A DNA stretch of 64,000 nt from UBA3305 sp002373555 (GCA_946612455.1 CAMOER010000007.1:36323-100322); one strand, 5' to 3'. Shown: positions 17,811 to 26,929, counted from the stretch's first letter. Notes: generated by a model not told the origin, from the letters alone. Numbers and translations are program-made.

Positions 17811-19244
17811 ATGTACAAACTGGCAAACAGAAGCTGGCAGAAACATATTGACTTCCTGGTGCTGGATTTTATAATTCTGCAGTTTTCTTTCGTATTATCG
17901 TATTATATAAGACTTCATGAAAAGAATCCTCTGGAGAATACTATCTATCGAGAGATTATTTTTGTCCTTGCTATATTGTTCTTCGCAGTTGTTATATGGG
18001 ACAATACATATTCCGGAATATTACGTCGCAATTTCACACATGAAGCAATTGCGGTTTTTAGGTATAATGCACTCTTGTTTGTACTGACGCTGGTTTACCA
18101 GTACATTGTGCATAATACTTCAGACTATTCCCGTTTGCAGATGGCAATTTTTATTATAATCAATTATTTCTTGTCGCTGTTAGCACACACACTCCTGAAA
18201 TATTATTTGCGCAAACGAGGAAAAGATATTGCGGGATCCCAGCGTTTAGTATTGATTACTCGCGACAAAACGATCATGCGCAGAATTCGCCAGTTAAAAG
18301 AGAATTCATACGCGAAAGTGTATTTGGAAGGAGTGATATTGCTTCTCGGTGAGGATGATGCGCTGTCAGAGAAAGTACAGGAGAAGCTTAAAGAACTGAA
18401 TGTTCCGCTGATTGGCTATTCATTAGAAGATGCGTATGAATATGCAAGAACGAATGTCGTAGATGAAGTTCTGATTGATGTGACCGGAGAAGCAGCGGCT
18501 GAAATGACGGAAGTCTTTCTGGAGATGGGAATTACAGTACACCTTTCGATTGATCATCTGGCTATCAATTGTCCCAACCCCACTGTGGAAAAGGTGAACG
18601 GAATTCTGTCAATAACCGGTACGGTTTCCAGAATAACTCCCTTCCAGGCTTTTCTGAAAAGACTTATGGATATTTTGGGCAGTATCGTTGGATTAATGAT
18701 TACCGGCATTGCATTTGTCTTTGTTGCTCCGATCATAAAAAAACAGGCACCCGGACCAGTTTTCTTCTCGCAGGAGAGGGTCGGGAAAAACGGACGACTC
18801 TTTAGAATTTATAAATTCCGGTCAATGTATACGGATGCGGAGGCCAGAAAAGCTGAGTTGATGGAACGGAATAAGATGCAGGGGCTTATGTTCAAAATGG
18901 ATGATGATCCCAGAATATTCCCTTTCGGAAAGACCATGCGAAACACATCGATCGATGAACTTCCGCAGTTCTGGAATATCCTGAAGGGAGATATGAGCCT
19001 GGTGGGGACGCGTCCGCCTACGCTGGATGAATATAAGCAATATGATCTGCACCACAAAAGTCGTTTGGCGGCAAAACCCGGGCTTACAGGTCTTTGGCAG
19101 GTAAGCGGAAGAAGTGATATCACGGATTTTGAGGAAGTGGTGAGGCTTGATAACGAGTATATTCGTAACTGGAGTTTGTTAAGAGACGTAGAAATAATCT
19201 TCAGAACAGTGAAGGTTGTTTTTACACGGGAAGGCAGTGTCTGA
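17811..19244 (+). CDS. Polyprenyl-phosphate sugar-1-phosphate transferase (initiating enzyme)
   Basis: A 477-aa exopolysaccharide polyprenyl glycosylphosphotransferase that starts each repeat unit by moving a sugar-1-phosphate from its UDP form to undecaprenyl phosphate. Four N-terminal helices (about residues 12-130) are followed by a CoA-binding-like Rossmann region (140-260) and the bacterial sugar transferase domain (about 280-477). Signatures include KRLMDILGS, GPVFFSQERVGKNG, IYKFRSMY, DELPQFWNILKGDMSLVGTRPP and KPGLTGLWQVSGR. Codon use is closer to the genome average than in the genes before it. The start has no close ribosome binding site. The sugar (Gal, Glc or a HexNAc) is not readable. 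Confidence 0.93.
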   Translation: MYKLANRSWQKHIDFLVLDFIILQFSFVLSYYIRLHEKNPLENTIYREIIFVLAILFFAVVIWDNTYSGILRRNFTHEAIAVFRYNALLFVLTLVYQYIVHNTSDYSRLQMAIFIIINYFLSLLAHTLLKYYLRKRGKDIAGSQRLVLITRDKTIMRRIRQLKENSYAKVYLEGVILLLGEDDALSEKVQEKLKELNVPLIGYSLEDAYEYARTNVVDEVLIDVTGEAAAEMTEVFLEMGITVHLSIDHLAINCPNPTVEKVNGILSITGTVSRITPFQAFLKRLMDILGSIVGLMITGIAFVFVAPIIKKQAPGPVFFSQERVGKNGRLFRIYKFRSMYTDAEARKAELMERNKMQGLMFKMDDDPRIFPFGKTMRNTSIDELPQFWNILKGDMSLVGTRPPTLDEYKQYDLHHKSRLAAKPGLTGLWQVSGRSDITDFEEVVRLDNEYIRNWSLLRDVEIIFRTVKVVFTREGSV

Positions 19245-19329
19245 TCAATTTCGTGATGAAGATATAGATAGATTGTTTGGAATATTATAGTCGCTAGATA
19301 GTGAGATTTTCAGAAGAAGGGGTTCTGCA

Positions 19330-20811
19330 ATGGAAAACAAGACATTATATGTCAATGATATAATAATGAGATGCCTTTTGAAATGGAAGATTGCAATTAT
19401 TGCTGCTATTCTTGGTGCAGCAGCATTGTCGGCGTTTGGCGTTTACCGTCAGCAAAAAGCCAGAGAAGAGATGATGGTTTCAATTGATGAAACGGACGCT
19501 TATGCTGCGGCTGCAGCGGAAGCAGAAGAAAATCTTACTGATACGCAGATTGCGGAAGTATATCTGGCGTTGGATCGATACGTAGCATATCAGCGGAATT
19601 ATAATGAATTATATGATTATTATTTCGGATCTGTGATTGGTCAGATTGACGCAACAGCGGTGGATACCGTTACGCTTTCATATTATTTAGATACACATTT
19701 TAAGGTTACATATCCTGAAATACAGGCTACAGATCCAATCGACTCGATTTTTGCATATATAACAGGAAATTTTGTCAATAGCGAATTGTGCTCCAACATC
19801 AGTCAGATTATAGGAGAAGATTTGGAAGAGCAGTACATACCCCAGTTGGTCGGAGCCTGGAGAAGTGGGAACATTCTTTACGTTTCAGTTAAAGGCAGGG
19901 ACGAGAATGAATGTAATCGGATGGCTGAACTTACAAAACTGAGAGTGAATACGCTCTCGAAAGAAGCACAGGAAACGATAGCTGATTTTGATATCACTTT
20001 TATGGAATCAAAATATAATCGCGCACCTGATGGTGGCCTAATGGACAGTCAGTTTAATCAGTCCAACCGTATGTACACTTATCAGAACGCCATGAACAGC
20101 ACGCTTAGCTATATGTCTGAAGATCAACGTCAGTTGCTGAAAATGCTGACGTTTGAAAAACTTGAACAGGAGAAGCAGGAGAAGATTGATGCAGGTTTGC
20201 TGGAACCCGAAGAAGAGCCTGAGCCTGAACCTGTAGTTGTTCCGGAGATTGATTATATCCAATCTAAGTATCTACTTGTAGGTGCGTTCCTTGGCATTTT
20301 TGTAGTAGGAGGGTGTATTCTCTTACAGATCCTTCTCGGCGGCCGATTACTCACCCAGAATGATATACGTGACGTCACTGGCATTGCCCGTCTTGGCACC
20401 TGGAACGCCGGCAAAGCGCCGCGTGGACTGGATAAATGGATCATCAAAGCCTTTGGAGGCGATGGCGTTCAGTTCAGTGCTGACGAAAGCCGCGGCATGA
20501 CTGCTGCCGGCATCCGTCTTATGTCAGAGAAGGAAGGCTATAAGAGGCTTTACATTACTGGTACTTCCAATGACGCTGCTGCGAACGTGGAAGCTGAGAA
20601 GCTGGCCGAGCTTCTTGGAAAAGCCGGCGTGAATGCCCAGTACGGCCGCAGCATCCTGTATGATGCTGAGTCACTTGAAGCCATGACACAGAGCGACGCA
20701 GTTGTGCTTCTCGAGAAGATTGACGTGTCAAAAGACAGTGAGATCCGTGAAGAGATCAGCATCTGTAATCGCCAGCAGATTCCGATCATGGGATATATTG
20801 CAATCAGATAA
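19330..20811 (+). CDS. Chain-length determinant (Wzz/CapA-like) with degenerate C-terminal kinase-like domain
   Basis: A 493-aa membrane protein. TM1 is at about residues 18-36, a long acidic/coiled extracellular region follows (40-310, ending in PEEEPEPEP), then TM2 at about 318-338. This is the co-polymerase layout controlling polymer length. The cytoplasmic tail (340-493) resembles a bacterial tyrosine kinase fold. Its P-loop position reads TGTSNDAAANVEAEKLAE, without a Walker A lysine, and it ends with SDAVVLLEKIDVSKD, like the last strand of such kinases. It is probably a pseudo-kinase. AAGGGG precedes the ATG. GC content rises sharply near 20.3 kb inside the gene. Confidence 0.8.
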   Translation: MENKTLYVNDIIMRCLLKWKIAIIAAILGAAALSAFGVYRQQKAREEMMVSIDETDAYAAAAAEAEENLTDTQIAEVYLALDRYVAYQRNYNELYDYYFGSVIGQIDATAVDTVTLSYYLDTHFKVTYPEIQATDPIDSIFAYITGNFVNSELCSNISQIIGEDLEEQYIPQLVGAWRSGNILYVSVKGRDENECNRMAELTKLRVNTLSKEAQETIADFDITFMESKYNRAPDGGLMDSQFNQSNRMYTYQNAMNSTLSYMSEDQRQLLKMLTFEKLEQEKQEKIDAGLLEPEEEPEPEPVVVPEIDYIQSKYLLVGAFLGIFVVGGCILLQILLGGRLLTQNDIRDVTGIARLGTWNAGKAPRGLDKWIIKAFGGDGVQFSADESRGMTAAGIRLMSEKEGYKRLYITGTSNDAAANVEAEKLAELLGKAGVNAQYGRSILYDAESLEAMTQSDAVVLLEKIDVSKDSEIREEISICNRQQIPIMGYIAIR

Positions 20812-20823
20812 AATTGATTTTTA

Positions 20824-20850
20824 ACCCCGTCGTCAAGACGGGGTAATTTC
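20824..20850 (+). terminator. Hairpin after the chain-length gene
   Basis: CCCCGTC (20825-20831), loop GTCAA, GACGGGG (20837-20843), plus an A-T pair, followed by TAATTTC. The T-run is weak, so it may be a partial terminator or stabilizer between this gene and rmlB. Confidence 0.55.
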
Positions 20851-20874
20851 ATAATAAAGGCGAAGTTAATAATT

Positions 20875-21906
20875 ATGACAACCTATTTGGTAACGGGCGG
20901 CGCTGGTTTCATCGGCAGCACGTTTGTGCATTATATGTTAAATCATTACGAAGAGATAGAGATTATTAATCTTGATGCACTTTCATATGCAGGAAACTAT
21001 GGAAATCTGTTGGATCTGGAGGTTGATAAACGTCATCGCTTTTTCAAGGGAGATATTTGCAATTATAGTCTTGTGATAGAACTGATGTCATCGCTTGCTC
21101 CGGACTATGTTGTTAATTTTGCTGCAGAATCGCATGTAGACAAATCAATCGCGGATCCTGAAGTTTTTGCCCGGACAAATGTTTTGGGAACCGTGAATCT
21201 GCTTAATTGTGCGAAAGAGGTCTGGTTTGATGAATATCAGAATAAATGGAAACAGGGGAAGAAATTTGTTCAAATAAGTACTGATGAAGTGTACGGTACA
21301 TTAGGGGAGCACGGCTATTTTACGGAAAGCACACCGCTTTCCCCACACAGTCCCTACAGCGCTTCAAAAGCTGCAGCAGACCATTTCGTGAAAGCATTTC
21401 ACGATACTTATGCTATGCCGGTTAGTATTACACGTTGCAGCAATAATTACGGTATGAACCAGTTTCCGGAAAAATTGATCCCGTTGACGATAAAAAATGC
21501 CATACAACATAAACCGATTCCGGTCTATGGAGATGGATTGCAGATCAGAGACTGGCTCTTCGTGGAAGATCATTGTAAGGCCATTGATTTGGTGATTTCA
21601 GCCGGAAAATCCGGAGAAATTTATAATATTGGCGGTCGAAACGAAAGGACTAATATATCTATAGTGAAAACGATCATTAAACATCTATCTGAAAAATTAG
21701 GTGATTCGGAGATTAACGAAGATCTTATTCATTATGTAGAAGATCGTCCGGGGCATGACAGACGATATGGAATTGATCCGAGCAAAATCGAATTAGAACT
21801 TGGCTGGCATCCGGGGATGGATTTTGAAACAGGAATTGTAAAAACGATAGACTGGTATCTGGAAAACCAGGCATGGATGCGTTACGATCCTGCTACGAAT
21901 TTATGA
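20875..21906 (+). CDS. rmlB: dTDP-glucose 4,6-dehydratase
   Basis: A 343-aa NAD-dependent SDR that makes dTDP-4-keto-6-deoxyglucose, the second step towards dTDP-rhamnose and other deoxysugars. Signatures: VTGGAGFIGSTFVHY (NAD binding), AAESHVDKSI, the ISTDEVYG active site with Asp-Glu, YSASKAAADHFV (YxxxK), RCSNNYG and GDGLQIRDWLFVEDHC. No rmlA, rmlC or rmlD is in the window, so they must lie elsewhere, or the keto sugar is used otherwise. It is the last gene of the AT-rich locus. The ribosome binding site is weak (AAGGCG about 13 bases upstream). Confidence 0.95.
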   Translation: MTTYLVTGGAGFIGSTFVHYMLNHYEEIEIINLDALSYAGNYGNLLDLEVDKRHRFFKGDICNYSLVIELMSSLAPDYVVNFAAESHVDKSIADPEVFARTNVLGTVNLLNCAKEVWFDEYQNKWKQGKKFVQISTDEVYGTLGEHGYFTESTPLSPHSPYSASKAAADHFVKAFHDTYAMPVSITRCSNNYGMNQFPEKLIPLTIKNAIQHKPIPVYGDGLQIRDWLFVEDHCKAIDLVISAGKSGEIYNIGGRNERTNISIVKTIIKHLSEKLGDSEINEDLIHYVEDRPGHDRRYGIDPSKIELELGWHPGMDFETGIVKTIDWYLENQAWMRYDPATNL

Positions 21907-21919
21907 AAGCACTTGCAAA

Positions 21920-21950
21920 TTGACCCTTCTGTTAATAGAATATCTATAAT
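21920..21950 (+). promoter_or_regulatory. Candidate promoter for phnW
   Basis: TTGACC (21920-21925), 19 bases, TATAAT (21945-21950), about 50 bases before the phnW start and just after rmlB. The spacer is longer than ideal. It marks the start of a GC-rich transcription unit. Confidence 0.5.
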
Positions 21951-21998
21951 GCCGTCTTTTCTGACAGCATGGATTGTTTACAAAAACAGAGGTACACC

Positions 21999-23087
21999 AT
22001 GATAAATTACAAACTTCTCACCCCTGGCCCCCTCACCACCTCCTCCACCGTCAAGCAGGAGATGATGGTCGATCACTGCACCTGGGACAATGACTACAAG
22101 CAGATCACACAGCATATCCGCGCCGAACTTCTTGACCTCGCGCATGTCTCACCCGAAGAGTACACCTGCGTTCTCATGCAGGGCTCCGGCACCTTCGGCG
22201 TGGAATCCGTTCTGATCAGCTCCGTCGGAAAGGACGGCAAGTTGCTGATCCTCTCGAATGGTGCATATGGCGAGCGTCAGGCAGATATCTGCAGACATGC
22301 CGGCCTCAGCTATACATTAAAGAAATACAGCTACAATCAGATCCCGGATGCAGCGGATGTCGAGCAGATCCTGGCAGAGGATCCAGAGATCACCCATGTA
22401 TCCATGGTCCATTCCGAGACCACTTCCGGCATCCTGAATGATATCGAGGCAGTCGGGAAGGTCGTCAAGGCCGCAGGAAAGGTGTTTGTAGTCGACGCCA
22501 TGTCCAGCTTTGGCGGCGTGGAGATCCCGGTTGCTGACTGGGGCATTGATTTCATCATTTCCTCTGCCAATAAGTGCATCCAGGGCGTTCCCGGATTCAC
22601 CTTCATTATCTGCAGACTGGACGAGCTGAAAAAATGCGAAGGCAAGTCCTGCAGTCTGTCGCTGGATCTGTACGATCAGTGGAAAGGCATGTTCGACGGA
22701 AAATGGCGCTTCACATCTCCTACACACGTGGTCCTTGCATTCGCCAAGGCGATTGAGGAGATGAAAGAAGAGGGCGGCATTCCCGCGCGCAGCAAGAGAT
22801 ATTATGACAACAACCGCTTCCTGATCGGCGAGATGGAAAAACTGGGCTACAGGACCTACATTGACAGGGAGCACCAGGGCCCGATCATCACAACGTTCTT
22901 CTATCCCGAGAACTGCAGCTATACATTTAAGGAAATGTATGAGTTTATAAAGGCGAGAGGCTATGCGATCTATCCCGGCAAGGTGACCGAGGCGGAGACC
23001 TTCCGTATCGGCAATATCGGTGAGATCTACAAAGAGGATATTGAGAAACTCATTTCGATCTACAAAGAGTTTCTCGCTGATAAATGA
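21999..23087 (+). CDS. phnW: 2-aminoethylphosphonate-pyruvate transaminase
   Basis: A 362-aa class V PLP aminotransferase interconverting 2-aminoethylphosphonate plus pyruvate with phosphonoacetaldehyde plus alanine. The start LLTPGPLTTS and the MQGSGTFGVESVL, SNGAYGER and VSMVHSETTSGILND segments are typical of PhnW. The PLP lysine is in SSANKCIQGVPGF, and AMSSFGGVE holds the cofactor aspartate region. GAGG at 21989-21992 selects ATG 21999. No phosphonatase, PepM or phosphonopyruvate decarboxylase is nearby, so the direction is open: catabolic use of 2-AEP, or synthesis of 2-AEP to decorate the adjacent capsule. A different class V aminotransferase substrate is possible. Confidence 0.85.
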   Translation: MINYKLLTPGPLTTSSTVKQEMMVDHCTWDNDYKQITQHIRAELLDLAHVSPEEYTCVLMQGSGTFGVESVLISSVGKDGKLLILSNGAYGERQADICRHAGLSYTLKKYSYNQIPDAADVEQILAEDPEITHVSMVHSETTSGILNDIEAVGKVVKAAGKVFVVDAMSSFGGVEIPVADWGIDFIISSANKCIQGVPGFTFIICRLDELKKCEGKSCSLSLDLYDQWKGMFDGKWRFTSPTHVVLAFAKAIEEMKEEGGIPARSKRYYDNNRFLIGEMEKLGYRTYIDREHQGPIITTFFYPENCSYTFKEMYEFIKARGYAIYPGKVTEAETFRIGNIGEIYKEDIEKLISIYKEFLADK

Positions 23088-23111
23088 AACGAACTGAGTG
23101 GGGGATGAAAG

Positions 23112-24566
23112 ATGGAGCAGGGAAATGAACTGAAGCGGCAGCTGACGCCAATGCACGTCTGGGCGATCGCTTTCGGCTGCGTCATCGGTTGGGGTTCGTT
23201 TATTAATCCGGGCAAAAAGTTCCTGAATACATCTGGCGTGGCGGGTACCGCCATTGCGATGATCCTGGGCGCTCTGGTCATGATCATCATCGCGTTCTCA
23301 TACGCATACATGGTGCCGAAGTACCCGAAGGCCGGCGGTGAATTCACATTTACGAAGATGTGTTTCGGTAAAAATGCGGCTTTTGTGTGCGGATGGTTCC
23401 TCGTTGTTGCGTATCTGACGAACGTGCCGATGAACTCGACCGCGATCGGCCTGATCGTAGACGGGCTGGACGGCCCGGCGGACATCCTGAAATTCGGATT
23501 TCATTATACGATCGCCGGATTTGACATCTACATGGGCGAAATGATGCTGGCGATGTGTATCCTGATCCTGTTCGGGTATCTGAATATCATCGGCGTGCAG
23601 AAGGCGGCAATCGTGCAGACGATCCTGAGCTCGCTTCTGGTGATCTGTGTATTTACGCTGTTTGTTGCCGGAATCCTGAGCAGCAAGGCGACGGGCATCA
23701 ATATGGAGCCGATCTGGGGCTTTGACAAGGCAGCGGCCATGGCGGCCGGCGCGACGACAGCCGAGATCGGGCAGTATGCACATGTGGGAACCTCCGGTGT
23801 GCTTGGCGCCATTCTGGCGACCTTTGCGATCGCGCCCTGGGCCTATGTCGGTTTCGATGCGATCCCGCAGGCGGCAGAAGAGTTCAACTTCAGCTTCAGG
23901 AAGGTATCCTATATCATGATCATTGCGATCATTTTCGGATGCTTTGTCTATGTATCGAATAATACCGTGGCGGCGGCAGCGCTGGAGAACTGGCCGGACA
24001 GAGTCATGGCAGGCGATTGGGTCGTGTTGGTTGCTGCGGAGGAACTGCTGGGAACCTTCGGAAAGGTGCTGATCGGTGTCGGTGTTTCCTGTGCTGTCCT
24101 GTCGGGTATCATGGGCTTCTATCTGGCGTCTTCCCGTCTGATGTATTCCATGAGCCGCGACGGGTATCTGCCGGCGTGGTTCGGTCAGGTCGATCCGAAG
24201 TACGGAACGCCCCGAAATGCGATGATTTTCTGCGTCATCGTATCACTTTCCGGTCCGATCCTGGGGCGTGAAGCGCTGGGATGGTTTGTGGACATGAGCG
24301 CGATCGGCGCATCGATCGGCTACTTCTTCACCTGTGCGAGCACCCTTGTGACGACAAGAAAGTACGAAGACGGAACAATGTTCCTGAAGGTCATGGCATT
24401 TACCGGTGCTGCGTTCGGTATCATTTTCATGATCCTGCAGCTGATTCCGATCCCGGGACTTTCCGGCGTGCATTTCGGAAAAGAAAGCTATATCATGCTG
24501 ATCGTGTGGGTGGCGATCGGACTTGTGTTCTATATTAAGGAACGGAGAAATTTTGTGAATGAATAG
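23112..24566 (+). CDS. APC-family amino acid/amine permease
   Basis: A 484-aa transporter with 12 predicted helices. The first helix carries the APC glycine-rich motif as AIAFGCVIGWGSFINPG, and helix 6 reads APWAYVGFDAIPQAAEEF, as in amino acid and amine permeases of this superfamily. GGGGATGAAAG just before ATG 23112 is the ribosome binding site. It follows phnW by 24 bases and is followed by an overlapping exporter gene, so the three probably form one operon. Substrate unknown; an amino-phosphonate or amino acid linked to the PhnW reaction would be a reasonable test. Confidence 0.88.
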   Translation: MEQGNELKRQLTPMHVWAIAFGCVIGWGSFINPGKKFLNTSGVAGTAIAMILGALVMIIIAFSYAYMVPKYPKAGGEFTFTKMCFGKNAAFVCGWFLVVAYLTNVPMNSTAIGLIVDGLDGPADILKFGFHYTIAGFDIYMGEMMLAMCILILFGYLNIIGVQKAAIVQTILSSLLVICVFTLFVAGILSSKATGINMEPIWGFDKAAAMAAGATTAEIGQYAHVGTSGVLGAILATFAIAPWAYVGFDAIPQAAEEFNFSFRKVSYIMIIAIIFGCFVYVSNNTVAAAALENWPDRVMAGDWVVLVAAEELLGTFGKVLIGVGVSCAVLSGIMGFYLASSRLMYSMSRDGYLPAWFGQVDPKYGTPRNAMIFCVIVSLSGPILGREALGWFVDMSAIGASIGYFFTCASTLVTTRKYEDGTMFLKVMAFTGAAFGIIFMILQLIPIPGLSGVHFGKESYIMLIVWVAIGLVFYIKERRNFVNE

Positions 24567-25584
24567 TGGTTCGAAATGGTACGGCAATACCCTGCTTACC
24601 ATTACAGCAATCATATGGGGGCTTGCTTTTGTAGCCCAAAGTGCCGGCATGAAATATGTCGGCCCTTTTACGTTCCAGTGCGTACGGTGCGCGCTGGGCG
24701 CTGCGGTGGTGTTTCCGGTGATGGTGAAAAGGCTGCGGAGGGACAGGGGCCAGCTCCCTGTCCTCAGGAAGAAGAGAGAACCTCTTCCGGTGCAGGACGC
24801 GCCACCTTCCCCTGAAGGGGAAGGCTTTTCTCTGCCCTCTCCTTCAGGCGGCGGCGAGGCAGCGCCTCCGATAATCACCCGAGAGATGCTGATCGGCGGC
24901 CTGGCCTGCGGTCTTGCCTTCACCTCTGCCGCGGTCCTTCAGCAGATTGCCATGACTTCCACAGACGCCGGGAAGGCAGCGTTTCTGACAGCGCTCTACA
25001 TTGTCCTGGTGCCGGTTTTCGGCATTTTTATCGGGCAGAAAGTAAAAATGCGGATCTGGGGATGCGTGGCACTCTGCATTCTGGGGATCTGGTTCATCAG
25101 TGTTTCCGGACAGGCAAGCATACAGCCGGCGGATCTGCTTCTGCTGGCATGCGCGGCACTGTTTGCGGTGCAGATATTACTGGTGGGTCATTATGCGAAA
25201 CGGATCGACGGGGTGTGGATCTCCTTTATGCAGCTGGTGACGTCGGTCGCGGTGACCTTCCTGCCGATGATCCTTTTTGAAAAGCCGACACTCGGCATGA
25301 TTGTGGATGCGAAATATCCGATCCTGTATGCGGGGATCCTGAGCTGCGGTATTGCGTATACGTTTCAGATCATCGGGCAGAAGTATACGAATCCGGTGAC
25401 GGCGGGGCTGATCATGAGCATGGAGTGCGTGTTCGGGATGCTTGGCGGGATCGTGATCCTGCATCAGATCCCGAGCGGAAGAGAAGTGATCGGATGTGTG
25501 ATGGTGTTCGCGGCAGTGATGCTGTCGCAGATTGAGTGGGACAGAGATCGGCCCATGTTCGGTAAAAAAGAGAAGGCAGCCTGA
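24559..25584 (+). CDS. EamA/DMT-family transporter with repeat-derived insertion
   Basis: A 341-aa drug/metabolite superfamily exporter with 10 helices in two EamA halves (start IWGLAFVAQSAGMKYVGPFT; second half ACAALFAVQILLVGHYAKR). Between TM2 and TM3, residues about 73-104 are Pro/Gly/Glu-rich and contain PPSPEGEGF and PSPSGGGEAAPP. These are encoded by two head-to-head copies of the window's REP-like repeat (24779-24870). The reading frame is kept and the insertion sits in a loop, so the protein is probably functional. The start overlaps the permease gene by 8 bases. Substrate unknown. Confidence 0.85.
   Translation: MNSGSKWYGNTLLTITAIIWGLAFVAQSAGMKYVGPFTFQCVRCALGAAVVFPVMVKRLRRDRGQLPVLRKKREPLPVQDAPPSPEGEGFSLPSPSGGGEAAPPIITREMLIGGLACGLAFTSAAVLQQIAMTSTDAGKAAFLTALYIVLVPVFGIFIGQKVKMRIWGCVALCILGIWFISVSGQASIQPADLLLLACAALFAVQILLVGHYAKRIDGVWISFMQLVTSVAVTFLPMILFEKPTLGMIVDAKYPILYAGILSCGIAYTFQIIGQKYTNPVTAGLIMSMECVFGMLGGIVILHQIPSGREVIGCVMVFAAVMLSQIEWDRDRPMFGKKEKAA
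24779..24870. repeat. REP-like palindromic repeat, two head-to-head copies inside the EamA gene
   Basis: 24779-24824 is the element in reverse orientation; its reverse complement runs CCTTCCCCTTCAGGGG-AAGG-TGGCGCG...CCGGAAGAGGTT. 24835-24870 is a second, shorter copy in forward orientation (CCCTCTCCTTCAGG then GGCAGCGCC). No stop codon is created in the host frame. Confidence 0.8.
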
Positions 25585-25594
25585 TGGCTGCCTG

Positions 25595-25639
25595 ACCTCT
25601 CCCGGCGCTGGACGCGCCACCCTCTCCTAAAGGAGAGGG
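25595..25639 (-). repeat. REP-like palindromic repeat between the EamA gene and argG
   Basis: Reverse complement begins CCCTCTCCTTTAGGAGAGGG, then TGGCGCG, CAGCGCC and GGGAGAGG. It has the same three-part layout as the other copies: a short palindrome, a GGCGC/GCGCC pair, and an end complementary to the start. It fills most of the gap between two convergent genes. Confidence 0.8.
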
Positions 25640-25647
25640 CAAATAAA

Positions 25648-25669
25648 AAGGCAGCCGTTCGGCTGCCTT
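25648..25669 (-). terminator. Intrinsic terminator of argG
   Basis: On the minus strand the hairpin GGCAGCC-GAAC-GGCTGCC is followed by TTTTTATTT. A second GGCAGCC/GGCTGCC pair (25575-25592) spans the stop codon of the EamA gene on the plus strand, so both convergent genes use the same stem sequence. Confidence 0.85.
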
Positions 25670-25676
25670 GCGTCTT

Positions 25677-26897
25677 TTATTTTCCTTCTCTCTGCATCTT
25701 CTTCAGTGCACGCACCTTGAGCGGCAGACCGAACAGGTTGATGAATCCGTCTGCGTCGTGGTGGTCATACAGATCACCGGTCGTGAAGGAGGCCAGCGAC
25801 TCGGAATACAGGGAATACGGGGAAGTCGTTCCGGCCTTGATGATGTTGCCCTTGTAGAGCTTGAACTTCACTTCGCCGGTCACATCCTGCTGGGTGGACT
25901 CGATGAATGCCTGGACAGCTTCACGGAGCGGTGTGAACCATTTTCCTTCGTAGACGATCTGGGCCAGCTTGTCGGCCATTTCCTTCTTCACTTCATAGGT
26001 GGCGCGGTCGAGCACAAGCTCCTCGAGCTGCTGATGCGCTTCCATCAGGATCGTTCCGCCGGGAGTCTCATAGACGCCGCGGGACTTCATGCCGACAACA
26101 CGGTTCTCCACGATATCGATGATGCCGATGCCGTGCTTTCCGCCGAGTGCGTTCAGCTCGGTGATGATCTCGGATACCTTCATTTCCTTGCCGTTCAGGC
26201 TCTTCGGTACGCCGTGCTCGAAGGTCATGGTGACATATTCGGGCGTATCGGGCGCCTTCTCGGGGGTCGTGCCGAGCACGAGCAGATGATCGTAGTTCGG
26301 CTCGTTCGCGGGATCCTCGAGCTCCAGGCCCTCATGGCTGATGTGCCACAGGTTTCTGTCGCGGCTGTAGCTGTGGGATGCGTCGAACGGAAGATCGATA
26401 TTGTGCTGCTTGCAGTACTCGATCTCTTCTTCACGGGAATTCATGGTCCATACATCGGTCATTCTCCAGGGAGCGATGATCTTGAGGTCGGGTGCCAGGG
26501 CCTTGATGCCGAGCTCGAAACGGATCTGATCATTTCCCTTGCCGGTCGCGCCGTGGCAGATCGCGGTCGCGCCTTCCTTGCGGGCGATTTCCACGAGCTT
26601 CTTCGCGATCACGGGTCTTGCCATGGAAGTGCCGAGCAGATATTTATTCTCATAGACAGCGTTCGCCTGTACGCAGGGAACGATGTACTCATCACAGAAC
26701 TCATCGATCACATTTTCAATATAAAGCTTGGATGCGCCTGAATATTTTGCACGCTCTTCCAGACCGTCCAGTTCGTTTCCCTGACCGACATCCACGCAGC
26801 AGCAGATGACTTCATAATCGAAGTTCTCCTTAAGCCACGGGATGATGGCTGTGGTGTCCAGACCGCCGGAATACGCAAGTACGACTTTTTCTTTCAT
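25677..26897 (-). CDS. argG: Argininosuccinate synthase
   Basis: A 406-aa enzyme joining citrulline and aspartate with ATP in the penultimate step of arginine synthesis. The N-terminal PP-loop is AYSGGLDT (residues 8-15). HGATGKGNDQIRFE, the IAPWR segment and PFDASHSYSRDRNLWH are typical of ArgG. GAGAGGT about 8 bases upstream fixes ATG at 26897; the longer frame upstream lies within regulatory DNA. The gene is transcribed away from argC from a shared control region carrying ARG boxes. It ends with a strong terminator. argH and argF are not in the window. Confidence 0.97.
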   Translation of the reverse strand: MKEKVVLAYSGGLDTTAIIPWLKENFDYEVICCCVDVGQGNELDGLEERAKYSGASKLYIENVIDEFCDEYIVPCVQANAVYENKYLLGTSMARPVIAKKLVEIARKEGATAICHGATGKGNDQIRFELGIKALAPDLKIIAPWRMTDVWTMNSREEEIEYCKQHNIDLPFDASHSYSRDRNLWHISHEGLELEDPANEPNYDHLLVLGTTPEKAPDTPEYVTMTFEHGVPKSLNGKEMKVSEIITELNALGGKHGIGIIDIVENRVVGMKSRGVYETPGGTILMEAHQQLEELVLDRATYEVKKEMADKLAQIVYEGKWFTPLREAVQAFIESTQQDVTGEVKFKLYKGNIIKAGTTSPYSLYSESLASFTTGDLYDHHDADGFINLFGLPLKVRALKKMQREGK

Positions 26898-26911
26898 GAT
26901 AAGACCTCTCT

Positions 26912-26929
26912 TTGAATATTTATTCATTT
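26912..26929 (-). promoter_or_regulatory. ARG box in the argG leader
   Basis: On the minus strand this reads AATGAATAAATATTCAAA, a near-perfect match to the ArgR/AhrC operator half-palindrome pattern (ATGAATAAWWATTCA). It lies between the argG promoter and its ribosome binding site, where repressor binding would block elongation or open-complex contacts by looping with the other boxes. Confidence 0.8.

Noticed and set aside
25668..26741. 357-codon plus-strand open frame
   Set aside because: Antisense to argG, whose protein is unmistakable; no start signal.
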